Source: Hormiphora californensis (Eukaryota > Ctenophora > Tentaculata > Cydippida > Pleurobrachiidae). Taken from it: DNA of 64,000 nucleotides. The stretch covers positions 7,719,298-7,783,297 of the forward strand of contig CM035353.1 in NCBI GenBank assembly GCA_020137815.1, written 5' to 3'. The notes under the pieces were generated by a model, which worked only from the letters and a program-made list of their open reading frames with translations, did no database searches and had not been told where the DNA came from. The position numbers and the translations under genes are program-made. Positions 1-25,700 of this stretch are shown here, piece by piece (position 1 is the first letter of the stretch; the number at the start of each line of letters is the position of its first letter).

Positions 1-1
1 A

Positions 2-949
2 GCAGCAGCAACTGCTGGAATAGTGGCCCACTCTATAATATATGACACCCCAGCTCCAGATCTCTCCACCTCTATCCTCCCATCTCCCTCCACATCTCCA
101 TCCACTCTAGCACATCTGCTCAATGCCATCCATATATCTGCCCAGGCTAAGTCAGCACCATCCCCATCTGAAAATGTTGTCCCTAGCCTAGAACACAGAC
201 TCTGGAAACGTAACGAAGTTATGAAGTTTGGGTACCCCACCCTGGACAACGTTACTCAGTATGAAGATCACGTTCTGGCCTACTCTAACTTCCATCGCTC
301 CCCCCTGTGGGTCTGTGAGCATCTGACAGAGCACAATATCAACATCAACGCAGATAGTTCGGGGGATAGGAGCAACTCTAAATTCACAACCGTCCCCACC
401 GTTCACCCCTTCTTTGCAGCAACTAACAAGGATTATTTAAACAGTGGGTTTGATCGGGGCCACATGGCGGCTGCAGCTAACCACCGATACAGCCAGGCCG
501 CCATGAATGATACCTTCTATCTGGACAACATATGTCCCCAGACCGGGAAGGGACTAAACAGATCCAAATGGAATGATCTTGAGAAGAGAGCACGGGCACT
601 AGCCAGGAAACACGGGTCTGTTCACGTGTTAACGGGGCCGTTATATCTACCTACTGTAACTAACGGGGAGAAGTTCATTAAGATGCAGCTGATAGGAAAC
701 AACAATATAACTGTACCTACCCACTTCTTTAAAGTATTGCTAGTGACTGAGAGGGGTGGTAATGGTTACCAGATGGAGTGTTATGTGATGCCTAATGAGC
801 CGATACGAGATGACCTCCCTATAACCTCATTCCTGGTACCCAAGACTGCTATTGAGAAAGGTGCTGGGTTCTTTGTCTTCGAGTTTGTGGCTGACAGTCA
901 GCTAAGGAAGATTAATGGTATTGATAACCCAGACTTTATAGGTCGGTAA
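2..949 (+). CDS. ENDOG: Endonuclease G, mitochondrial-type nuclease (5' partial)
   Basis: This is the C-terminal and catalytic part of EndoG, a Mg-dependent DNA/RNA non-specific nuclease of the mitochondrial intermembrane space that contributes to DNA degradation. The frame is open to the left edge, so the true start lies outside the window. Visible: the DRGH active-site motif with its catalytic His (about residue 147 counting from base 23), followed by MAAAANHR and DTFYLDN, then the Asn/Glu region LNRSKWNDLE and the family blocks VPTHFFKVL and YVMPNEP. About 60 residues precede the conserved domain and look like low-complexity Ser/Pro linker. The TAA at 947-949 lies inside GGTAAG, which also resembles a splice donor, but the protein already reaches the family's usual end. 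ILRUN starts 334 bp downstream on the same strand. Confidence 0.93.
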   Translation, partial: AAATAGIVAHSIIYDTPAPDLSTSILPSPSTSPSTLAHLLNAIHISAQAKSAPSPSENVVPSLEHRLWKRNEVMKFGYPTLDNVTQYEDHVLAYSNFHRSPLWVCEHLTEHNININADSSGDRSNSKFTTVPTVHPFFAATNKDYLNSGFDRGHMAAAANHRYSQAAMNDTFYLDNICPQTGKGLNRSKWNDLEKRARALARKHGSVHVLTGPLYLPTVTNGEKFIKMQLIGNNNITVPTHFFKVLLVTERGGNGYQMECYVMPNEPIRDDLPITSFLVPKTAIEKGAGFFVFEFVADSQLRKINGIDNPDFIGR

Positions 950-1283
950 GAATATATTGTGTTAAATATTATGTGTTCTAACATGTTAGATATAACTAGA
1001 TTGATTGTTCCAGGTTTCACATGCCACACTAGTGATTACAGGTGCAGCTTATCTTTCTTCAGGGTCTCGTATCATGCAATCTAGAGCACAGTCTTGTCTC
1101 ATAGCCTTTCAGCTTGTTGGTCGTAGTAATTTATTAGCGCTTATAGTTTTACAAATTGTATCTGATTTTTATGTTTTTTAAGACATCTTTTAACAGCTGT
1201 TGTTAATCTGCGTATAATATCACACTGTGTGTGCTTGTCAGTGATAATGTGGAACTAATTACCCCGGCACTATTTAGTAACAG
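950..1283. other. Short intergenic spacer EndoG-ILRUN
   Basis: This AT-rich spacer of 334 bp must hold the EndoG 3' UTR and the ILRUN promoter and 5' UTR. I see no coding potential and no obvious TATA box. Confidence 0.5.
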
Positions 1284-4966
<3,683 letters not shown>

Positions 4967-6130
4967 TGCATCCGTCAAAGATCGACAACTATTTATTGGC
5001 GGGGACACTTTTTACATTTACAAAATTGGAACATTTTACAAACCGGACTGTGTGCACTGGACACTGTTGATTTACTCAACAACACTGGACATGCTGTGTG
5101 CAGCTTATACGTGAATTTTATCATACAATTCTTTTTGCCAATATATACATACAAGATATATTTGATAACTTAATACACGGCAATTGAAACAACTGGATTT
5201 TCATTGTGTGGCATTTTGGACTTGTACAATGTTGTGTGAAGTGAAAATGTTTTTTGAAGAAATCAGCTTGTGCCTGCAAATCTCTCATTTTTATTGTAGT
5301 GCGGAAGGGGGCCAATGTTTGCATTGTATCTGGCGGTGCCGGCTCGTTCTGAGAGCACTGGCGGCGCTTGTTACTCAACAAGTCGGCGCCGTAAGATACT
5401 GATACAGTTGATTGAGTAACTTACTCAACAAGATACAGTTGGATATGGAAGCATTGAGCCTGCTCATTGGGCGGACAATATCCTTAGAGTTGGGACGACT
5501 GGTAGCATGTAGCTGTACAGTACAGCTACATGCTACCAGTCGTCCCAACTCTAACTTAGAGTCTAAGGATATTGTGAATAGTGATTAGTGGTATTACTGA
5601 TATGATATTACCAGGGGGCTGTGAGATCATAGTGCAGTAGTGTAGTGGGGGTATTCCACTCACTCAATATTCATATGTGCGATTATATGTGTTCCCTTTC
5701 TCTTTGTACAAACTTAAGATTGTAAAGCTAATGAGTTTACATTGTTTGGGGAGGTCTAAATGAAATAAATAAAAAGGGGGCAGCTCAATTATAAAGGAGG
5801 GCAACTCAATCTAGACTGATTTTCAGTAGATCCTTAATAGGGCTCCTTTTTACGTTTTAAACAAGTTCAAAACACACAATCTTTAAATTCAATCAATATA
5901 AGAAATAATCCACTTACAAAAACAAACACACAGTCACACACACAACCCTGCAGTGAAACCTTGGGGAGAAACACACACACACACTTCTCTGATTAGCACA
6001 CAATGAATCAATGTCATTGATTGTTAGCAGCATCTCTTTTTAATGAGAGACTTTAATAAACAACAAACTGTCCCCCTTCGCCACATGCTGCAATCTCTCA
6101 CAGCCGCCCATCTGATAACCGTAAACTCTC
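4967..6130. other. ILRUN 3' flank with a perfect hairpin
   Basis: There is no convincing coding region. It probably contains the ILRUN 3' UTR, with a poly(A) signal AATAAA at 5764. A perfect inverted repeat lies at about 5485-5553: 33-bp arms, one central base, arm start AGAGTTGGGACGACTGGTAG. Short CA tracts follow near 5920-5985. Confidence 0.55.
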
Positions 6131-6135
6131 CACTG

Positions 6136-6267
6136 TGATGACGTGACGTCACGCTGTGTTCATGATGACGTCACACTGTGTTCATGATGACGTCACACTG
6201 TGTTCATGATGACGTCACACTGTGTTCATGATGACGTCACACTGTGTTCATGATGACGTCACACCGT

Positions 6268-6272
<5 letters not shown>
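6136..6272. repeat. 22-bp minisatellite carrying CRE-like TGACGTCA
   Basis: About five copies of a 22-bp unit containing CATGATGACGTCACACTG. Each copy has a palindromic TGACGTCA (cAMP-response element consensus). The array runs up to the end of the homeobox coding region; the stop codon at 6268-6270 lies in the last partial unit. Confidence 0.92.
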
Positions 6273-15567
<9,295 letters not shown>

Positions 15568-16697
15568 CCTCAATTATACACCTGCAGAAAGAGTGTTGGG
15601 GTAGTGAAACAGTATTTCCTGTAAAGGACTGGAGTGAAGTTGGTGAATCGCTCTCTCACGTGCAACTCAGATATTAGATGCCCTCTCACGTGAAAGAGTT
15701 CTCTCTCTCACACACTCTCTCTCTCTCTCTCACACCCTCACCCAGACTCCCTTCCTTGCGTTCGCACCAGACACGAAAGGCCGGAGAGTTTCAACTCTCA
15801 TTATCACCGTCGTGTACCCTGTCCCAGTTACTCTGGGGACTACAACTCTAGTCCTAGCTGCATTATCGCTCAAATTTTATCCATATATATTCTGTTTCCT
15901 TCCCCTTCTCTCTCTTTCTCCCGTTCTCTATCTCTCTGGTTTAGTTCTCTATCTCTCTCTCTCTCTCTCTCTCACTTTCTCCCTTTCTCCCTCTGAAAAA
16001 TCTCAAAAAAACAAATTGAGAAAGGTTTAAAAAGATGAACACTTGCTAGATAGAACCGAATGACTCGAATCATGGTGAACATCTGGATTCACTACAATAT
16101 ATTTTTCATCCGAGTTTTTTATTCGTGAAAACACTGATTATTACCCGGACAATGTATTTGTAAAAAAGGAATATAATAAGGAAAAACGAGGAAAAACTGT
16201 TTGGCGGTTCAGACCCGATCTGAGCCCACTATCAAAACGGGGTCTGACTTCGCTAGACAAAAGAATTAAAAGTAAAAAGTAAAACAAAACATTAGAAAAA
16301 TAAAATTAACCGAGAAACAACAACTGTAAAATTAGAAATTCATGAAAAATGAAAGAAAAAAGTGAAAATACAAAAGTAAAAGACACGAAAGAGAAGGACG
16401 GGCGTGAGAAGTGGGGAGACAAATAGTAAACGCGGCCAAATTGTTCAGCGAATCTAATTATTGCTAAACAAGTTAACTCTCTCTCTCCCTCCCTATCTCT
16501 ACAACTCAATTGGGTGATGTGATAATTGTGTTACATATAAGTAATTGTGTTACAACATTTCAAAATTAATTAAGCTGAAAGCTGCAGTATTATATACGTA
16601 CTAACTTGATAACTAACCTTTTTAACTCAATATAAAAATATCCAAATGGTGTGCAGGTCCTTTATTATTTGCACCCCTCTCCACAGACAAACAAGCT

Positions 16698-16810
16698 TTC
16701 AGTGCCACGTGATTTGGGAACCAATCAGGGGCCAGGAGACACATCACGTGATGAGAAGGGAGGCACCTGATAGGGAAATGTCACGTGGGGAGGGGAGGTC
16801 AACCAATAGG
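16698..16810. promoter_or_regulatory. CACGTG/CCAAT cluster, candidate homeobox promoter
   Basis: CACGTG occurs near 16706, 16744 and 16782, and CCAAT near 16720 and 16803. The cluster lies about 1.1 kb upstream of the homeobox ATG, and the same site combination recurs at three other places in the window. Confidence 0.5.
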
Positions 16811-17060
16811 AGAGTAGTGGAGCAGTAGGCCCTGAATCAGTACAAGTTTTGTAGCTAGATAATAAGTAACATGAGTCCTTCCTTCTTCTCCACCTGCAGT
16901 CCTATCTTTCTCTCTTTCTGTATGTCCTCCAAGTCCCTCTCTCTCTGTCTCTCTGTCCTCTTGTTGCCCTTCTTTAATTTTCTACATCTTCTAATCTCTA
17001 AGTCTAAACTCTCTGTCTCCATCTCTTTCCCTACACCCTATCTTCCTTCTGACTTCACCC

Positions 17061-17068
17061 TCTCTCTC

Positions 17069-17150
<82 letters not shown>
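17061..17150 (+). repeat. (CT)n microsatellite
   Basis: Pure CT tract of about 90 bp. Confidence 0.95.
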
Positions 17151-17152
<2 letters not shown>

Positions 17153-17753
17153 CATTTCTCTCTAATTTTGTCATCTTTATCTCTTCACATTGCATCATTT
17201 CACCCGGGTTTTATTGATATTGTTCCATCGAGTCATCTAACGGATGCCCAAAGCGTCACGAGTTCCAACACCACATTGTCAGCGAAACTGCCAACTTCGT
17301 CGGAGACCGGAGACGCTCGCGCACCACAATACAGGGGATAGCGTGACGTGCCCAAAACACCACAATCAGAAAAGAGTTGTTGAGAAAGAAGAAAATAGAA
17401 ATTTACAATGTCCTCGTGACGGAACGTTGATAAGGAACTGCCGTCCACTCTACAGGCAGGTAGTGAGCACAACAAGTTAACAAAATGGAGACGACAAATG
17501 TAAATTGTAACCATTGAAAGAATGTTTGTCATATTGTCACTCCTTCATAATGGACCGCATAATGGGGTGATTGGCTTGTAAAGGAAGTACAATGAGAAAA
17601 GCCACATGACTCACTATTACGTCAGCACATGTGTACACATATCGAGAGTTTTACTGAGTTCAAATTGTGGATAACCCCCCTACATACAGTTCTGTATAGT
17701 GTCGGTCTGTATGTAGGGGGGATTCCAAATTGTGGTAAAGGTGGACGCGGTGG

Positions 17754-17923
17754 AAACTGTGTAGGTGGGGAAACACGTCCGGGGAGGTCATTCCAAGTCA
17801 AAACACGGATGTATGTTTGAACGTTGAAATCGGGGTTAGGGTGGGGTTAAGGTTAGGGTTAGGGTGGAGTTAGGGTTAAGGTTAGGGTGGGGTTAGGGAC
17901 GTGTTTCCCCACCTACACAGTTT
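17754..17923. mobile_element. Small inverted-repeat element with telomere-like core
   Basis: The ends are inverted copies (ACTGTGTAGGTGGGGAAACA against TGTTTCCCCACCTACACAGT), separated by degenerate TTAGGG/GGTTAGGGTGGGG repeats. It is a MITE-like element or an interstitial telomere-like cassette. A separate small hairpin (CCCCCCTACATACAG and its complement) lies just upstream at 17676-17722. Confidence 0.65.
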
Positions 17924-18347
17924 TATAGCAGCATTATATTTGCAAATATTTGAACAGTTGCAGTTGATTTTATGAGATGTCAGATGGTCACCCATATCCT
18001 GGCCCCTCTTCTAGTATACTCATTCAAGGTTGATCTCAGATAGATATCATGCTGCTGTATACTATTGACGTTGTTTTGAATTTAATGTGTCATACTAACT
18101 GATGGGAGACACAACGTGCAGTCCAAATGATACAGTAGATAATAATAATGTTGAGGCAGCCGACATGTGGGTACATGTGATTTGTTGAGTAAGGGGGAAA
18201 ACACATGTGATGGTACTTTCGCATATTCACGTCAGACCCTTTTTTGTAAGACAAATTAAACAACATTTCACAAAGATGGACTATCTTTCGAGAGATACAG
18301 CTGAATTTCGTTAACACATTTCTTCACTATCTCTCTCTCTAGTGGTA

Positions 18348-18950
18348 GTCTCTATCACTGCGCTGGCAAGCGCAAAGGTGGCCCCATCCCATCCCCCCAA
18401 AACTTTTCCCGAAAAAGTGGGCCCGCTTGCCAACAGCGTAGATATAACAATTTTGAAGTTTTAGCCCATTTTGGCACTTTTCAACCCATCCAAACTCCAG
18501 AACCAGATGAGGTAGGAGGCTGAAATTTGGTACTAAGAAGCTTCACATAGACCTCTACTGACGGTAAAAATTTCAAGTAGCTAGCTCATTCCGGTCGCAA
18601 GTTATGACACCACCCCCAAAACAGAAAATTCAGTGTGGCGAGAGATAGATAGATATCACTGCGCTGGCAAGCGCAAAGGTGGCCCCATCCCCTCCCCCCT
18701 AAAACTTTTCCCGAAAAAGTGGGCCCGCTTGCCAACAGCGTAGATATAACAATTTTGAAGTTTTAGCCCATTTTGGCACTTTTCGACCCCTCCTAACTCC
18801 GGAACCAGATGAGCTAGGAGGCTGAAATTTGGTACTAAGAAGCTTCACATAGACCTCTACTGACGGTAAAAATTTCAAGTAGCTAGCTCATTCCGGTCGC
18901 AAGTTATGACACCACCCCCAAAACAGAAAATTCAGTGTGGCGATAGGTAT
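18348..18950. repeat. Tandem pair of about 295-bp elements with GATA junction
   Basis: Two near-identical copies (from about 18356 and 18655) each start CACTGCGCTGGCAAGCGC, contain a complementary CGCTTGCCAACAGCG hairpin partner, and end CAGTGTGGCGA followed by an AGATAGATAG tract. No coding potential. They may be non-autonomous elements with a microsatellite tail. Confidence 0.85.
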
Positions 18951-18987
18951 ATATATATATAGATAGATAGATAGATATATAGATATA

Positions 18988-20722
18988 GACGCTTCACTGT
19001 GTAACACTTGTAGCTCGAACCATACTAGCTAGAGACTTGAACCAAGTTTTATCCATTAGAAAATCGTTCGGGTCATGCATTAGTTAGGGTTTCAAGTGAA
19101 AATGTCCACTATGACGGGCGTAATGACGTCACAAAGTGACGTCATTGAAAAATCTCAGACCAAATAGTTTCAAACGCCTCTAGCACCCTCAAGACATTTT
19201 TCAATTCCTGATTTGACGCAAAATCGTTAGTGGCAAATTGTCTGAACTTTCAGATACTATATTAAAAATTTTTCTAACTTGTCATTTTCAGACCTTAAAA
19301 CGCGTCGGAACTCAAAAATTTGATGTGAAAATCCACATAAAAACTCACATTTCGTACAATAACTTCAGTTCTTGACTACCATGGCCTTTAAAACTGTTCA
19401 CACGTTTAGTGCTTCATTGGCCGAATGGTCTGTCATAATTTTTCACGTCGTCGTGACGTCACGTGTGACGTCACGACGTCAAAACGACGTCGAATTTTGA
19501 AAATTTAGTCAAATCAGTTTCCTACAACCCAGGTACATTTGAATTACATTTGAACACTTTAGTTGACAATTAGCTTAGTTGTTTGAGGTCATAAATGACC
19601 TCAGACGACCAAAAAAGAATACAAATTTAGAGCAAAAACTAATTGAAATTAGTTCGCCAGAAAGGTGGCCCATTTTGAACTTACTCCTTCATTTCCGTCA
19701 CCTTTGAGTTGAAGGCGGAAAAGTTTACGGATACCTCAATGTCTTTGAAGCCTCAACTCAAAGGTGACGGAAATGAAGGAGTAAGTTCAAAATGGGCCAC
19801 CTTTCTGGCGAACTAATTTCAATTAGTTTTTGCTCTAAATATAGATATATAGATAGATATATATAGACGCTTCACTGTGTAACACTTGTAGCCTGAACCA
19901 TACTAGCTAGAGGCTTGAATCAAGTTTTATCCGTTAGCAAATCGTTTGGGGCATGCATTAGTTAAGGTTTCGAGTGAAAATGTCCTCTATGACGGGCGTA
20001 ATGACGTCAGAATGTGACGTCATTGCAAAATCTCAGACCAAATATTTTCAAACGCTTCTAACACCCTCAAGACGAATTCTGATTCCTGATTTGACTAAAA
20101 ATCGTTAGTGGCAAATTGTCTGAACTTTCAGATACTATATCACAAATTTATCTAACTTGTCATTTTCAGACCTTAAAACGCGTCGGAACTCAAAAATTTG
20201 ATGTTAAAATTCACATAAAAACTCACATTTCGTGCAATAACTTCAGTTCTTGAGTGCCATGGCCTTTAAAACTTTTCACGCGTTTAGTGCTTCATTGGCC
20301 AAATAGTCTGTCATAATTTTTTACGTCGTCGTGACGTCACATGTGACGTCACGACGTCAAAACGACGTCGAATTTTGAAAATTTCGTCAAATCAATTTCC
20401 TACAACCCAGGATACATTTGAATTACATTTGAACACTTTAGTTGACAATTATCTTAGTTGTTTGAGGTCATAAATGACCTCAAACAACCAAAAAAGAGTA
20501 CAAATTTAGAGCAAAAACTAATTGAAATTAGTTCGCCAGAAAGGTGGCCCATTTTGAACTTACTCTTTCATTTCCGTCACCTTTGAGTTGAAGGCGGAAA
20601 AGTTTACGGATACCTCAATGTCTTTGAAGCCTCAACTCAAAGGTGACGGAAATGAAAGAGTAAGTTCAAAATGGGCTACCTTTCTGGCGAACTAATTTCA
20701 ATTAGTTTTTGCTCTAAATATC
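18988..20722. mobile_element. Tandem pair of about 880-bp non-autonomous elements with terminal hairpins
   Basis: Two head-to-tail copies begin ACGCTTCACTGTGTAACAC (18988 and about 19866). Each contains CRE-like GTGACGTCACGACGTC blocks and ends in a roughly 210-bp hairpin (about 19627-19840 and 20503-20722) whose arms start TTAGAGCAAAAACTAATTG. An ATAG/TATA microsatellite lies between the copies. No ORF of note. A related hairpin is at 63082-63362. Confidence 0.85.
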
Positions 20723-20890
20723 ATTATACTCTTCATGACATACATTGCCTGCAAGATGTACACGTGCTTTTCCTCTACTTCTAACTTGTTGTAACTTGTT
20801 GTAGCAGTGTTTCTACACATTGTAGCAGTGTTTCTACACGTTGTAACAGTGTTTCTGTGGGCACGATGTGTGATCGTGACTCCCTCTCCT

Positions 20891-22799
20891 CTAGAACATT
20901 TTCCAGTTCTTAGCACGTCGGGTGGCGATATCAGCGGGGCTCTCAGCAATGGCTGTAGTACTGGTCTCCACTAGCAGCCAACTAACCACCGCTGCGATAC
21001 AGGACATGGTACCGATAATGATGATAGGGACAGAAGGGCCGGCAGCCTTAGCAAGGGCATTGAACATCATTGGGCCAAAGAAACCACCAACTCTGCTGAT
21101 AACGGAACACAGACTGAACACCAGACCCCGATGGGATGAGGGAGCTAGTTCACTAGACCACAGGTAGACACCGGAGAAGGCAGCTGATACAAAGACAATA
21201 CCAAGAAGACAGGAGATGGATCCCACCGTCCAGTCCCCACTGACAGTGGTCTGACAGAGGGCGGTGAAGACAGCAATGGCAGCCAGGATGAACATGGTAA
21301 CCATGGAGAACCGCCTACCTAACCGGGAAACCACTGGGATAAACAGGGTATAGGCAGTTATCTCTCCAATCATAGCTGTGATATAACCCAGGTAGGGGTC
21401 AGGGATGATGCTGCCCCAACCGAAGTTGAAGGCGTAGTAAGCCATTCCAACAAAGAACCACAGGTACATCTGTCCCAGAGTTTCAAGGAGAAGGGTGGGA
21501 TGTTTCACCAGATCCCTCAGCTGTGTGAGCAGGTTGCTACTGCTATCCCCCCTCTGGAGATCACCCATTTTGGGCAGGGTAACTCCGTTATAGTGGGCCA
21601 GTTTCTTGAGCACCTCCTCCGCAGAGTCCTGGTCTCCCTGTAGCATGTGGTATCGTGGGGACTCTGGTGCGTATATCTGGGGTATGGCGACCACTGCCAT
21701 GAAGATGGCCATGGTGAGGAATAGATCGTTCCAGTCCTGGACCAGATAGGCAGCTAGAGCTAGGATGGAGTTACCAACAGCCCAGAGGTTCATGGCCCAC
21801 CCGTTAACCAGGTTCCTGTATTGGGCAGGTAGAATCTCTACTGAGATGATGTACATGCCAGTACCCGCCAGGAAGGCCCCCAGACCCTGGATGAATCTGA
21901 TAGCCAGGAGGAAGATATAGTTCTTACAGAACATTCCGATCAGGGAGGTCGTTACAACAAGGATACTGCCAAACCAGGCAGATCTCTTCCTGCCAAACTG
22001 GTCATATGTCACACTGCCCACCAGGAGTCCCGTGAGGGCTCCGATAAAGAAGATGGACGACACCAGGTCCACTTGGAATGGTTGACAGACCAGGTCCAGA
22101 TCAATTGCGAAGGAGCTCCTGTTGGATTTTGGGATCCACACATAATCCGCACCACTCTCCCATCTACCAAACCTGTCTATTCGCCCAGCGGTGTCCGCAC
22201 AGGGAAACAGTTCTTCTGTATCAGCCTGAAACATTGAAATATTATTATATTCAACGAATGATACAGTAAAGGTGATACGGTAAGGGTGACGGCCCTAACT
22301 CAAGATCTTGATTATCTAATATCGAACAAGGATTTACCTTCCATTCTGTCTGCAAGGTCTGGCACTCTTTAGAAACACACTTCCAGGAACTCGGCATCTC
22401 ACCTGGAAACAAATGTCATATATCAGACACTGCAGTTACACATGATTAGAGCCTTCCCACATTAATGAATAATATTGTTTGGAGATGGAAAATCTTTGTG
22501 ATATAAAACTTTGTTGAGCAGGTAAAGCTAAACTAGTACTGCATATTTACTGACCCCCTAAGGCCACGGGGCACTTGCCAGTGCAGTGACTAGTACCATA
22601 TTTACATACCGCTGAATGAAGGGGAGTAGATGATCATTGGGTTACCCAGCCACCACGCCATCATGGAGAGCACCACGAATATAAAGAGAGGTCTCCTGTT
22701 AGAAGCAATCCGGTCTATCATATCATCTAGTGTCCCCCCTGATCCCTCCTGATCCATCTCCCCCATCTCCATTGCAGCAACCTTGTTGTTCCCCGGCAT
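20891..22799 (-). CDS. SLC22-type organic ion transporter (major facilitator superfamily)
   Basis: Three exons, 22610-22799, 22338-22402 and 20891-22225, give about 529 residues with matching phases; the usual SLC22 length is about 550. SLC22 proteins move organic cations, anions or carnitine across the plasma membrane. Exon 1 holds a cytosolic N terminus and TM1, ending in the extracellular loop. Exon 2 supplies loop cysteines (SWKCVSKECQTLQ). Exon 3 has DLDLVCQ before TM2, then GSVTYDQFGRKRS (MFS loop 2-3 signature), ESPRYHMLQG after TM6, SRLGRRFS in loop 8-9, and VYLWSSELAPSSHRG in TM11. Substrate cannot be told from sequence. The start ATG is the first in a frame closed upstream. Confidence 0.9.
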
Positions 22800-25700
22800 A
22801 ACACCTGGATCTACAGGGTGTTATCTCTCTACTACTCATCACCAGCACTCTCTTGGAACTCGGCAGGGCAGACATGTACAATATAGTGGAGCTATAGCTA
22901 GAATATAATGCAGAGGTCTGTTTAACGTGTCGTGGAAGTATTGGACACACAGAGAACTATATTCTAACCACACTTCCACTGTCAGAACATTGGCATGATC
23001 CTATTCTCATTTGTTTCAAAGAGCAGCATATATTGGCCTCACAACACTTCCATACCAAGACACGTCATACAGTAACCCAAACTAAGATAATAATATTGCC
23101 TTTTAATTCTCAATACAAGGACTGTACGGGAGATAACGATATGTTAAATTATCTAGGACCAGCTAGGTAAGGCTTGTGTTACGCAGAAGGATTAAATTGT
23201 CAATAGACGCTGCGATCTGAGAGACCAGGTGATTGTCCATATGGAATGAGATAGTTACTAAGATTGCGTTGTGTTTCCATGAAATTAAAACACTGAAATA
23301 CTCGTGGTATTATAATTGTGTTTTACAATCTGAGAGGAATCGAGCTGATGGAAACAATATCAAACAACATATGCCGTGTGTGTCTCTGTTCACCAGAGTG
23401 ATATGGTTTTCTAAACAGCTGGTCCTCTAGAGGGCTGCTACAACAAGTCACATGTAATTACAACACCAGAATGAACAGGCATGGCTGCTACAAAGTTCCA
23501 ACACCAGAATAATGATGGCCCAAATAACTGCTGCGTGAGCTGCTGCAGTAGTGGCACAGAGGACTAAAGTGTACCATTAGTGAAACCCTGACTCATGAGA
23601 GAGGACTAGTGCACAAGTGACATGGTGGCCCGAATGGCTGCTGCACTGCGTGGCCCGGATGATAGAGGAATGCCGGGAAATTAAATATATACTTGTGCCA
23701 GTGTCAGCAGCAGAACTAATGCAATAATAGGTGCTTCTAGGGAGTGGCACGTCATGGTGCAGTGCAGTACTTGCAGAGTTTAAATATAGGAGCTGAATAT
23801 TGGAAAACACGCCCCTCCTGGTACCGTGTTCAGCAGTAGTGCCCCTCTTGGTAGCAGTGAATTTAGTATCGTGTCTAATAGAGGGTGTGGTTGTGAGCCG
23901 GAAACATGCTTCGCACTTGACTAATATATATCACAGTTCAGAGTGGGAGAAACCAGCAAAACAGGCTTGTGTGTTGTGATGGGCAAATGTTGCCTTTTTA
24001 AGCCGCCCCTTGCAAGGGAGAGAAAGGGAGAGAGAGATAGATAGAGAAAGGAAGAGAGAGAGAGAGAGAGAGAGAAAACGAGGAGGGGTAAAGAATGATA
24101 ACTTGCGATAATGCTAGCTAAGTCTTATCAAAGCTGGCTTAACAAGTTTACAGCATTCCCCCAAAAATCAAAAATTAGATTAATCTAAAGTCACCGGCCG
24201 ATAAAATAAAAATGCAGACTTGAATTTCAATTGGAGAGAGGTGGTACTGGAGGCCTCTAACTCCTCAAGTCGTTAGGGAAGGAGATAAGAGGAGACGCCT
24301 TGTAGCCTAGTGGATTATTTGTTATGTTTCTCAAATAAAAAAGACACCAAAAAAGACTTCAAACTGATAAGTATTAACCTTTTTTCATTCTGTCTTATCA
24401 GGCCTGTATGGGTTTTAATCAATTATGCAAAGGTGAAAAATGATGAAAGGGTGGGCCCAGGCCCAGTGGCATGATAAAGGCAAGGGCCACCCTTTCACGA
24501 AGTGTCCAGCCATATTTTACATCAAGTCACCTGGACAGTACTATTTACTGTCAGGCCAATGCTCTGACCACAGTTCTCGCGCGCTCCGAGAATGGGTCAG
24601 GCCAATGCTCTGACAGACTATTTACAGAACTCCACCATTTTTACCGGAATCCACAGACGTCCAGCAAATGACCTCAAATCATCTCAAATGATCACTGCAG
24701 TAGTCAGCAGTGTACAATGTACATCGTATCCATTCAGTTGGATACTCTTAGGTCAGACATACAAAACTCGCCACATGTCACGAATCCTAAAACAAGCACC
24801 CAGATTATAATCACGCCTTGCTCAACCCTCTGACCTCTCCCCTCGCATTGAGCTAATCTGAGCAGAGTCATCATATCACATTTGCTTTGCCAAGTCCTTC
24901 ATCAGATCTGAAATACAGATAATTTGTTATATATAAGCTCAGCACTAGATAAATCAATAAATACGACTGTTAACTAAATAATAAATAGTTACGTTTGTTG
25001 GGACAATATGCTACAATAACGTACCGACTGTATACGAGGTTCCAATTGTGTTTCCAAGCCCAACGGTGACGTGGTAAATAGACCTAAGGTTGGTGGGAAA
25101 ATTTAAGTGGAATAAAAACTGTATAAGTTTCTTCAACTAAACACATGACCTTGGTTAGGGGTTTCCCATGTATAAGGTCTACATGGTGCACAGAGCTTTT
25201 CTGAATCAGTTTTTCGAGACGAATCGAATGCAGTTGGAATTAGCTTTCTATCTTATCGGGAAGTGCTGGGTCTGGGGGGTCCATCATGACCACAAGATGG
25301 GGTCCCCGGGCCCCTCGCGAGGTCCTGGCATGGGTCGTGTATGGGAGGATACACACACACAAGCTGGGGGCAGCCAACTGGAGTTTAATCGCCCGGCAGG
25401 GCGATTAAACTGGTTTAAATCCCGACGCCGATCCCGAGGCGCCAGCCGAGGGTGAGGGGGAGGTGATTTAAACCTATAACGCGATAGGCTAACAAACGTT
25501 CATAGTTTATGAAACCCGATAGTAATTACACACAAATAAGAGACACAACACAAGGGGTAACACACAAGGACTACTGGCAAATAGTCAACAGACACTCTCA
25601 AAATGTGTGTAGACTTAGTGTCTACTGTTCCTAACATGTTTGAGAAAGAGAGAGAAAGATTAGGGGCAAAACACACAGTGAGAGATATTGAACAGTAAAA

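Larger units (their letters stand above)
15568..17650. other. Upstream region of the homeobox gene
   Basis: No coding exon was recognised. It holds short CT tracts (15710-15972), an AT-rich stretch at 16.0-16.4 kb, the CACGTG/CCAAT cluster at 16.7 kb and a long CT tract at 17061-17150. Confidence 0.5.

Noticed and set aside
17826-17897. Interstitial telomere marking a chromosome fusion
   Set aside because: The TTAGGG-like units are degenerate and enclosed by inverted repeats, so a mobile-element origin fits better.
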